Assembly: GCA_021200345.1 (NCBI GenBank)
Contig: JAJQGR010000243.1
Coordinates: forward strand, 1 to 5,325
DNA: 5,325 nt
From: Lachnospiraceae bacterium
Lineage (GTDB): Bacteria; Bacillota; Clostridia; Lachnospirales; Lachnospiraceae
Reading direction: 5' to 3'
In this document: in pieces, positions 1 to 4,363 of the stretch
Position numbering within the stretch: the stretch's first letter is position 1
Layout of the letters: each line of letters begins with the position of its first letter
Made by a program: the position numbers and the translations under genes
Notes under the pieces: model-generated
Database searches by the model: none
What the model was told of the DNA's origin: nothing
Seen by the model: only the letters and a program-made list of their open reading frames with translations

Positions 1-54
1 GAAGAGTTGAAGATCGTTTCATTCACAGTAATTGTAAATTTTGCAAATTTCCTG

Positions 55-83
55 ATGACATTTCGGGAAAGAGCCGTTATAAT
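55..83 (+). promoter_or_regulatory. Predicted sigma-A promoter of mntP
   Basis: The -35 element ATGACA (55-60; 5 of 6 to TTGACA) and a perfect -10 TATAAT (78-83) are separated by 17 bases. Transcription should begin near position 90, so the riboswitch aptamer starting near 102 lies at the very 5' end of the transcript. That is the expected geometry for a riboswitch-controlled gene. Bases 1-54 are AT-rich and show no gene or other clear signal. The call rests on sequence match and context only. Confidence 0.75.
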
Positions 84-101
84 AACAGAAAATGAAATCC
101 C

Positions 102-237
102 CGTGAGGGAGTAGCATGCGGATCGGCACAGTATTTTGTAAAAGCTTTGGCTGTTTGATGAAAACTGTGTCAATCCGTAGCAAGTCAACATACTGACTGA
201 TTTTTGGTCTGGCTTGTTTTAAATTGCGAGACTCATG
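102..237 (+). ncRNA. yybP-ykoY (Mn2+) riboswitch aptamer
   Basis: This RNA binds Mn2+ and switches on the downstream exporter gene. The family hallmarks are visible: GGAGTAGC at 108-115 and GCGAGA at 226-231. They are closed by helix P1, CGTGAG (102-107) pairing with CTCATG (232-237), six pairs including one G-U. One arm is a long hairpin: 118-123 pairs with 173-178 and 126-132 pairs with 164-170. The other arm begins AGCAAGTCAACATAC at 179-193 and can fold through CAAG (181-184) with CTTG (213-216). The two arms sit side by side, as in the known Mn2+-sensing fold, where two conserved internal loops dock to form the metal site. Its position between a promoter and mntP agrees with the family's usual target. 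The identification is from remembered consensus, and covariance-model scoring was not possible. Confidence 0.9.
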
Positions 238-241
238 TATA

Positions 242-278
242 GCCTCTGGGAGGCGCAGCAGGATCGGCTGTGTTTTCC
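242..278 (+). promoter_or_regulatory. Probable riboswitch expression platform
   Basis: Two small adjacent hairpins follow the aptamer. The first is GCCTC (242-246) with GAGGC (250-254) around a 3-base loop. The second is CGCAGC (254-259) with GCTGTG (267-272), including one G-T pair, followed by TTTT. The second resembles a weak intrinsic terminator because its U-run is only four bases. TTTTCC (273-278) could also pair with GGAAAG (326-331), which overlaps the last two G of the mntP Shine-Dalgarno. Control could therefore be by transcription termination or by translation, and the sequence does not decide between them. Confidence 0.4.
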
Positions 279-335
279 AAAGCCTATATTTGGGTCTTTT
301 ATTTTGTGTATTTTTACAAGTCGGAGGAAAGAAAG

Positions 336-923
336 ATGGATTGGAGCTTTGTTTTTGTTGTCAACAGTGTAATGCTGGGGGTGGGCCTGGCCATGGATGC
401 CTTTTCTGTTTCCATGGCAAACGGTTTGAATGAGCCGCAGATGAAGAAAGGCAAAATGATCGGGATTGCCGGTGTGTTTGGCTTTTTTCAGGCGCTGATG
501 CCGATGATCGGCTGGATCTGTGTACATACCATTGCCCAGTATTTTGAGGCTTTTGAGAAGATGATCCCCTGGATCGCCCTGATTTTACTGGTTTATATCG
601 GCGGCAAGATGCTGCTGGACGGCATCCGCAGCAAGGGGGAAGAGATTCAGGAGAGCCCAGGCCTTGGCTTTGGAGCCCTCTTCTTGCAGGGAATTGCCAC
701 ATCCATTGACGCGCTGTCTGTGGGCTTTACCATTGCGGATTACAATTGGGTGATGGCACTGGCGGCGGCGCTGATCATCGCGGCGGTGACCTTTGTCATC
801 TGCATGGTGGGGCTGGAAATCGGAGAGAAGTTCGGTACAAAGCTGTCCAACAAGGCGCAGATTCTGGGCGGCGTGATCCTGATCGCGATCGGGCTGGAGA
901 TTTTCATTACAGGGGTGATGTAA
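336..923 (+). CDS. mntP: Manganese efflux pump MntP
   Basis: MntP (formerly YebN) is a small inner-membrane exporter that lowers toxic cytoplasmic Mn2+. The 195-residue product has the family's usual size and about six hydrophobic segments arranged as two related halves. Each half carries the signature Asp motif: MDAFSVSMANG with D21 near the start, and SIDALSVGF with D125 in the middle. A third acidic position lies in GGKMLLDG (D95). The C-terminal half contains the typical AQILGGVILIAIGLEI stretch. ATG 336 is chosen because GGAGG (323-327) precedes it by 8 bases. An in-frame ATG at 270 would lie in the riboswitch expression platform, has no ribosome binding site and would add 22 atypical residues. 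Regulation by the upstream Mn2+ riboswitch is strongly implied. The gene stands alone and converges on the LacI-type gene. Function is by family recognition. Confidence 0.95.
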   Translation: MDWSFVFVVNSVMLGVGLAMDAFSVSMANGLNEPQMKKGKMIGIAGVFGFFQALMPMIGWICVHTIAQYFEAFEKMIPWIALILLVYIGGKMLLDGIRSKGEEIQESPGLGFGALFLQGIATSIDALSVGFTIADYNWVMALAAALIIAAVTFVICMVGLEIGEKFGTKLSNKAQILGGVILIAIGLEIFITGVM

Positions 924-967
924 ACAGGTGATTAGGACAGCAATCTGGTTCTCTTCGGTGATTTGCA

Positions 968-1957
968 TTACTCCCTGGTGGTGCCTCCGTTTGCGTAGGT
1001 GACAGGCAGGCACACTAAGGACGGCGCCTGCGAAACGTTCTGGGAGAGCACCAGCTCCACGCTGGCCTGGGCAATCTGCTCGATGGGCTGCACAATGGTG
1101 GAACACAGGTACTGGCCGGTGGCATAGTCCCGCATACCGTCAAAGCCGATAACCTGCACATCCTTTGGAACGCGGATTCCCAGTTCCTCTAAACTTTTGA
1201 TAATCTGGACAGCCAGGTGGTCGGTGCCGCAGAAAATCCCGTCGAAAGAAAATCTGCCGTCGCGGATATGTTCCTTCAGATAATCATAAAATATGCTGTA
1301 AGGTGTTCCGTCAGTCAGACAGAGCATGTCATAGTCCAGGTTCAGGGAGACGCAGGCGCTTAAAAAGCCGTCGCGACGCTTGGCAGCTTCGTTGGGGAGA
1401 ACAGAACCGATGCTTAAATGCAGCAGGCGCCTGCAGCCCAGCTCCGCGAGCTTCCTGACGGCCAGCTGTCCGCCTGCCAGGTTGTCGCTGGCCACGCAGG
1501 GAGCCAGTACGCTTAAGTGACGGTCAATGGTGACTAGGCGGGTGTCCTCTTTAATCTGGAGATTCTCATTATAGGACAGGCAAATAATGCCGTCCACCCG
1601 GTTCTGCTGCGCCATATCCAGAAGAGACTGCTCCATTTCGGGGCTGGCCTGGGTGGAACATAAGAGCATGCGGTAGCCGTTTTTAGCCAGTTCACGGTTG
1701 ACATAAAAGGCCAGTGTACCGAAGAAAGGGTTGATGGTGTCCGGCACAAGAAAGGCGATCGTATATGTCCGGTTCGCTTTCAGGCCTTTTGCGTAGCTGT
1801 TGACGCGGTAATCCAGCTTTTCGATGGCCGCCTCCACTTTCTTCTGATATTCTTTACCCACAGGAATCCCGTTGACGACCTTTGACACGGTGCCAAGAGC
1901 CACGCCGGCTTCTTTTGCCACGTCTTTCATGGTAGGGGCGGAATTTTTGTTTGTCAT
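968..1957 (-). CDS. LacI/GalR-family transcriptional regulator
   Basis: This 329-residue cytoplasmic DNA-binding protein has the standard LacI-family layout. An N-terminal helix-turn-helix spans about residues 9-30 (TMKDVAKEAGV, then ALGTVSKVVNG). A hinge follows at about 53-64 (NSYAKGLKANRT) with the minor-groove Leu at 59. Next comes a periplasmic-binding-protein-like effector domain starting at IAFLVPDTINPFF and including VASDNLAGGQLAV, FCGTDHLAVQ and VQVIGFDG. Recognition-helix positions equivalent to LacI Tyr17-Gln18-Arg22 are Leu21-Gly22-Lys26, so its operator should differ from lac and cre sites. The start chosen is ATG at 1957-1955, with AAGGAG (1970-1965) 7 bases upstream; a start 21 bases earlier lacks a comparable site. 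It is divergent from the ABC sugar-transport operon, whose promoter region holds paired LacI-type operators, so it is probably that operon's sugar-responsive repressor. The effector is unknown. It is not CcpA, judged by its divergent recognition helix and local context. Confidence 0.93.
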   Translation of the reverse strand: MTNKNSAPTMKDVAKEAGVALGTVSKVVNGIPVGKEYQKKVEAAIEKLDYRVNSYAKGLKANRTYTIAFLVPDTINPFFGTLAFYVNRELAKNGYRMLLCSTQASPEMEQSLLDMAQQNRVDGIICLSYNENLQIKEDTRLVTIDRHLSVLAPCVASDNLAGGQLAVRKLAELGCRRLLHLSIGSVLPNEAAKRRDGFLSACVSLNLDYDMLCLTDGTPYSIFYDYLKEHIRDGRFSFDGIFCGTDHLAVQIIKSLEELGIRVPKDVQVIGFDGMRDYATGQYLCSTIVQPIEQIAQASVELVLSQNVSQAPSLVCLPVTYANGGTTRE

Positions 1958-2010
1958 AGCACTTCTCCTTGCAGTCATGGGACCGCTTTCCTTACCGGAG
2001 ATCGTAACTG

Positions 2011-2057
2011 TCAGATGATACAGCCTGCATCATGTCATAGAATCTGATTATGATCAG
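2011..2057 (-). other. Possible hairpins in regulator 5' leader
   Basis: If the regulator is transcribed from its predicted promoter (2081-2109), its leader is about 115 bases long. Within it TCAGAT (2011-2016) can pair with ATCTGA (2042-2047). Alternatively CTGAT (2044-2048) can pair with ATCAG (2053-2057) around a 4-base loop. The two pairings are mutually exclusive. They are short, no U-run follows, and they may be chance. Nothing else is seen in the leader. Confidence 0.2.
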
Positions 2058-2080
2058 CAATCACCGGTTTTATTTTACTC

Positions 2081-2109
2081 ATTATATTCTAATTCATGGA
2101 AAAAGTAAA
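2081..2109 (-). promoter_or_regulatory. Predicted promoter of the LacI-type gene
   Basis: On the minus strand TTTACT (2109-2104; 4 of 6 to TTGACA) and a perfect TATAAT (2086-2081) are 17 bases apart. Transcription would begin near 2074 and give a leader of about 115 bases before ATG 1957. Two palindromes (2114-2123 and 2128-2144) lie directly upstream of the -35 element. The perfect -10 and ideal spacing make this the best candidate in the region. Confidence 0.6.
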
Positions 2110-2113
2110 TACT

Positions 2114-2123
2114 TTTCATGAAA
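2114..2123. repeat. 10-bp perfect palindrome TTTCATGAAA
   Basis: This perfect palindrome lies 5 bases upstream of the regulator's predicted -35 element and 4 bases from the 17-bp palindrome at 2128-2144. It shares the TTTCA/TGAAA half-site seen throughout this regulatory region. It could be a protein-binding site, but it is short and the surroundings are AT-rich, so chance is possible. Confidence 0.3.
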
Positions 2124-2127
2124 TCAA

Positions 2128-2144
2128 GTGAAACGATATTTCAC
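2128..2144. promoter_or_regulatory. 17-bp palindrome, possible auxiliary operator
   Basis: GTGAAA (2128-2133) and TTTCAC (2139-2144) are perfect inverted arms around the 5-base spacer CGATA. The left half reads GTGAAACG, identical to the left half of the operator at 2351-2358, so the same LacI-type protein might contact it. The odd spacing differs from the 12-bp operators, so it may instead serve another factor. It sits upstream of the regulator's -35 element, about 150 bp from the operator at 2282, a distance that would allow looping or autoregulation. Confidence 0.4.
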
Positions 2145-2202
2145 GAACATCACAAATAGATCCTGTAAGTTTTATACAAATCCGGAGTTTAGAATTTGTA
2201 AA

Positions 2203-2219
2203 TTGTGATGATTTCACAA
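2203..2219. promoter_or_regulatory. 17-bp palindrome upstream of transporter promoter
   Basis: TTGTGA (2203-2208) and TCACAA (2214-2219) are perfect inverted arms with a 5-base spacer. The centre, 2211, lies about 62 bases before the predicted transcription start of the transporter operon, a typical position for an activator that contacts RNA polymerase from upstream. The arms resemble Crp/Fnr-type half-sites (TGTGA), although the classical Crp spacer is 6 bases, and also a lac-type half-site. Which protein binds is unknown. Confidence 0.4.
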
Positions 2220-2236
2220 AAAGAATAAAAATCCTG

Positions 2237-2266
2237 TTGACAGTTTCTAAAATTTCGGTGTATTAT
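2237..2266 (+). promoter_or_regulatory. Predicted sigma-A promoter of the ABC transporter operon
   Basis: A perfect -35 TTGACA (2237-2242) is followed after 18 bases by TATTAT (2261-2266; 5 of 6), preceded by TG. Transcription would start near 2273, just upstream of the operator at 2282. A bound repressor there would block initiation or early elongation. The leader to the GTG start at 2432 is about 160 bases. Confidence 0.7.
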
Positions 2267-2281
2267 CTGGGCAGAAATAAA

Positions 2282-2293
2282 TGTAACGTTTCA
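2282..2293. promoter_or_regulatory. LacI-type operator 1 (TGTAACGTTTCA)
   Basis: This 12-bp near-palindrome is centred on CG, with one mismatched pair (T2284/T2291). A central CG is typical of LacI-family operators. It lies about 9-20 bases downstream of the predicted start site of the transporter transcript, a classical repression position. The identical 12-mer occurs in reverse complement at 2352-2363. It does not fit the 14-bp catabolite-responsive (cre) consensus because each half-site is one base too short, so the divergent LacI-type protein is a better candidate than CcpA. Confidence 0.7.
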
Positions 2294-2312
2294 CCAAGTA
2301 AAAAAGATAAAC

Positions 2313-2342
2313 CCGCGTCCCAAAAGAGGCGGATATATTTTT
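2313..2342 (+). other. Leader hairpin with U-rich tail, possible attenuator
   Basis: CCGC (2313-2316) pairs with GCGG (2329-2332). After a G-G mismatch, TC (2318-2319) pairs with GA (2326-2327). ATATATTTTT follows at 2333-2342. The shape resembles a weak intrinsic terminator inside the untranslated leader, between the two operators. The stem is short and interrupted, so strong termination is unlikely. A stabilising or attenuating role is possible. Confidence 0.3.
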
Positions 2343-2351
2343 AAATCATCG

Positions 2352-2363
2352 TGAAACGTTACA
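2352..2363. promoter_or_regulatory. LacI-type operator 2 (TGAAACGTTACA)
   Basis: This site is the exact reverse complement of operator 1, and its centre is 70 bp downstream. Read in the same direction, both sites are followed by CACCAAG, so TGTAACGTTTCACCAAG (2282-2298) and TGAAACGTTACACCAAG (2352-2368) match at 15 of 17 bases. It lies about 80 bases inside the transcript, fitting a roadblock or a DNA-looping partner for operator 1. Confidence 0.65.
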
Positions 2364-2417
2364 CCAAGACTGCAGATCGAAATCCACATGGGTGGAAGGC
2401 AGTCAAAAATGCAGAAC

Positions 2418-2435
2418 AGGAGGTAATTTATGTGA
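2418..2435 (+). promoter_or_regulatory. Strong RBS with overlapping ATG-TGA and GTG starts
   Basis: AGGAGG (2418-2423) is 8 bases before GTG 2432, the in-frame start of permease 1. An ATG at 2430-2432 is also well placed at 6 bases but is followed immediately by TGA (2433-2435), which makes a start-stop mini-ORF overlapping the GTG by one base. Ribosomes choosing ATG would stop at once, which could lower permease expression. The site decides the start of permease 1. Confidence 0.65.
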
Positions 2436-3394
2436 AATCCCAATCAGTCACGGCGGCCCCAAAACCGCCAAAGGAAAAGGGAATGGAGCGTGGACAGGAC
2501 AGAACCATGGTGCTGCGCCATATCAGACAGTGCTGGCAGCTGTATGTCATGCTGCTGATCCCTGTCATTATTACAATTATTTACAAGTACATACCTATGT
2601 ACGGTATTCAGATCGCCTTTCGCGATTACAAGGCGAGCAAGGGGTATCTGGGCAGCGAGTGAGTAGGACTGAAGTGGTTTGAGAGATTTTTTTCATCGCC
2701 GAATTTTGTGCGAATGATCCGCAACACAGTGCTGCTGAGCCTTTATGGCTTGCTGTGGAGTTTTCCGGTTCCTGTCATTCTTTCCCTTGCAATCAATCAA
2801 CTCAGATTTCATCGGTTTAAGAGGATGGTGCAGACGGTTCTGTACGCGCCTCACTTTATCTCCACTATGATTATCTGCGGTATGATTCGAATTTTTTTAA
2901 GTCCCTCCGGGGGCCTGATCAACCTGCTGCTGGGCACACAGATTGATTTCCTGACCCAGAGCAGCGCTTTCCGTACCATTTATATCGCGTCAGGTATTTG
3001 GCAGGATGCGGGCTGGGGCACGATCATTTACCTGGCAACCTTAGCCAGTGTGGACACCAGCCTGTATGAGGCGGCAAAGGTGGATGGCGCGTCCATGTTT
3101 CAGAGAATCCTGCACATCGATATCCCGGCGCTGGTGCCGATGATGATTCTGAATCTGATTATGAGCGCCGGCGGACTGATGAATGTGGGATTTGAAAAGG
3201 TCTGGCTCTTACAGACAGACTTAAACAAGGCTGCCAGCGACGTAATTGCCGTTTATGTATATGAACAGGGTATTGTAAATGCCAAGTACAGTTATTCTAC
3301 AGCCATAGGACTTTTCAACACTGTGATCAACCTGATCCTGTTATTTATTGTCAACAAAATCGCGTCAAAAGCTTCAGACGTGAATCTGGTGTAG
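2432..3394 (+). pseudogene. ABC sugar transporter permease 1 (LplB/YteP-like), interrupted by in-frame TGA
   Basis: This is the first membrane subunit of a CUT1-type carbohydrate importer. Read through, it would have 320 residues, normal for the family. A first membrane segment lies at about 37-54, followed by MYGIQIAF. A binding-protein-dependent permease domain follows, with the EAA loop EAAKVDGASMFQRILHIDIP at 213-232, which docks the ATPase. Codon 77 is TGA (2660-2662) within GSE-stop-VGLKWFERFF, where relatives carry Trp, so a TGG-to-TGA change is likely. Downstream the same frame is open for 243 codons and clearly homologous. Restart at GTG 2708 or ATG 2714 lacks a good ribosome binding site and would lose the first membrane segment. 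GTG 2432 was chosen for AGGAGG at 2418-2423; ATG 2483 is a weaker alternative. The TAG stop overlaps the ribosome binding site of permease 2. It could be a true pseudogene, a readthrough gene or a sequence error. Confidence 0.88.
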
Positions 3395-3404
3395 GAGGTG
3401 TCAG

Positions 3405-4298
3405 ATGAAAGAACATAAGCTTCGGGGCTTATCGGACAGGACAAGCGATGCCATTTTACTGGTCATGTGCTTCATTATTATGATGATTGTGCTTTACCCG
3501 CTGTATTATATCCTGATTGCCTCTGTTTCCAATCCCTACGATGTGTATGCAGGAAAAACCTTCCTTCTGCCAAGTCAGTTTACGCTGGAGGGATATAAGG
3601 CGGTATTTGCGGATGACAGTATTCTGCTGGGCCTGATGAACAGTCTGAAATATACAGTGATTGGTACCATCTACTCTGTGGCAATGATTTATCTGACGGC
3701 TTATCCGTTAAGTCAGCACAATCTGCCGGGCAGAAAATTTTTAAATATTTTTTTCCTGATTACCATGTATTTTGGGGGAGGTATGATTCCTACCTATCTG
3801 GTGGTCAAAGATACGGGGCTGATCGGCAATATGTGGGCACTGTTTCTGCCTGGAGGTGTAGCTGTGGGCAATATGATCCTGCTGCGCAATTATATTGAGC
3901 ATACCATGCCGCAGGAACTTCTGGAAGCGGCAAGGATGGATGGCGCCGCGCATTTTGGTATCTTTTTCAAAATGATTATTCCCCTGTCCCGTCCCATTAT
4001 GGCGGTGATGGTAGTATTCAGTATGGTAGCATACTGGAATGACTGGTTCACATCTCTGATTTATCTGTCCGCGGACCAGGCACCTCTGCCGTTGGTACTG
4101 AGAAGTATTCTGATTCAGTCCAGCGCCAGCGCGGCACAGGCAAGCACAATTTCCGGAGGATACGCGGAGTTAAATAAGCTGACGGAAATGATCAAGTTTT
4201 CTTCCATCGTGGTGGCAGCGCTCCCAATGCTGGTTATTTATCCTTTCGTTCAGAAATACTTTGAGCAGGGCTTTATGAGCGGCGCGGTTAAGGGCTGA
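3405..4298 (+). CDS. ABC sugar transporter permease 2 (LplC/YtcP-like)
   Basis: This is the second membrane subunit of the importer. It pairs with permease 1 to form the channel through which the binding protein delivers a sugar or oligosaccharide. The 297-residue product has a cytoplasmic N-terminus and a first membrane segment at about 16-41 that includes VLYPLYYILIASVSNP. Several later hydrophobic segments follow. The EAA loop EAARMDGAAHFGIFFKMIIP starts at E174 and contacts the ATPase. The ending YFEQGFMSGAVKG is typical of this permease group. The start is ATG 3405, with AGGAGG (3393-3398) 6 bases upstream. The gap to permease 1 is 10 bases, consistent with one transcript and coupled translation. 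The gene ends in TGA and encodes Trp with TGG, so this genome appears to use TGA as a normal stop. Substrate is unknown; relatives in Bacillus handle pectin-derived or other complex sugars. Confidence 0.93.
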   Translation: MKEHKLRGLSDRTSDAILLVMCFIIMMIVLYPLYYILIASVSNPYDVYAGKTFLLPSQFTLEGYKAVFADDSILLGLMNSLKYTVIGTIYSVAMIYLTAYPLSQHNLPGRKFLNIFFLITMYFGGGMIPTYLVVKDTGLIGNMWALFLPGGVAVGNMILLRNYIEHTMPQELLEAARMDGAAHFGIFFKMIIPLSRPIMAVMVVFSMVAYWNDWFTSLIYLSADQAPLPLVLRSILIQSSASAAQASTISGGYAELNKLTEMIKFSSIVVAALPMLVIYPFVQKYFEQGFMSGAVKG

Positions 4299-4314
4299 TA
4301 CAGCGGGTTGAGCG

Positions 4315-4326
4315 GCCGTGAACGGC
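4315..4326 (+). other. Small intercistronic hairpin before the binding-protein gene
   Basis: GCCG (4315-4318) and CGGC (4323-4326) form a 4-bp GC stem with a TGAA loop in the 65-base gap between permease 2 and the binding-protein gene. An AT-rich stretch follows. Such hairpins often set an mRNA processing or stability boundary that raises binding-protein levels above the permeases. Here the stem is short and the role is only inferred. No U-run typical of a terminator is seen. Confidence 0.3.
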
Positions 4327-4363
4327 ATAAATACATTTATAATAATAAAGGAGACTTAAGGTT

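Noticed and set aside
36..50. AT-rich near-palindrome around TTTGCAAA upstream of the mntP promoter, considered as a metal-regulator box
   Set aside because: It is short and does not match the MntR or Fur box pattern I know. The riboswitch already explains metal control.
270..335. In-frame upstream ATG 270 as the mntP start
   Set aside because: It lies within the riboswitch expression platform, has no Shine-Dalgarno, and adds residues not seen in MntP. ATG 336 has GGAGG at good spacing.
924..967. Bidirectional terminator between mntP and the convergent regulator gene
   Set aside because: Only a short GGTGATT direct repeat and weak partial pairings are visible. There is no stable stem with a U-run on either strand.
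585..1106. Minus-strand open frame of 173 codons across mntP and the regulator's 3' end
   Set aside because: It overlaps two well-supported genes, is rich in His, Gln and Arg, and has no recognisable family.
2282..2363. Operators read as CcpA cre sites
   Set aside because: The cre consensus is 14 bp (TGWNANCGNTNWCA). These are 12-bp sites with half-sites one base shorter, so they fit another LacI-family protein better.
2351..2431. GTG 2351 as the start of permease 1
   Set aside because: It falls on operator 2 with no ribosome binding site, whereas GTG 2432 follows a perfect AGGAGG.
2660..2662. TGA read as selenocysteine or as Trp through an altered genetic code
   Set aside because: The family has Trp here, with no redox Cys site. 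No SECIS-like element was evident, and TGA ends permease 2 while TGG encodes Trp elsewhere in the window.
4308..4343. Internal promoter before the binding-protein gene (TTGAGC and TATAAT)
   Set aside because: The two elements are 24 bases apart, too far for sigma-A, and no better -35 pairs with TATAAT 4338-4343. The -10 match is likely chance in AT-rich DNA.
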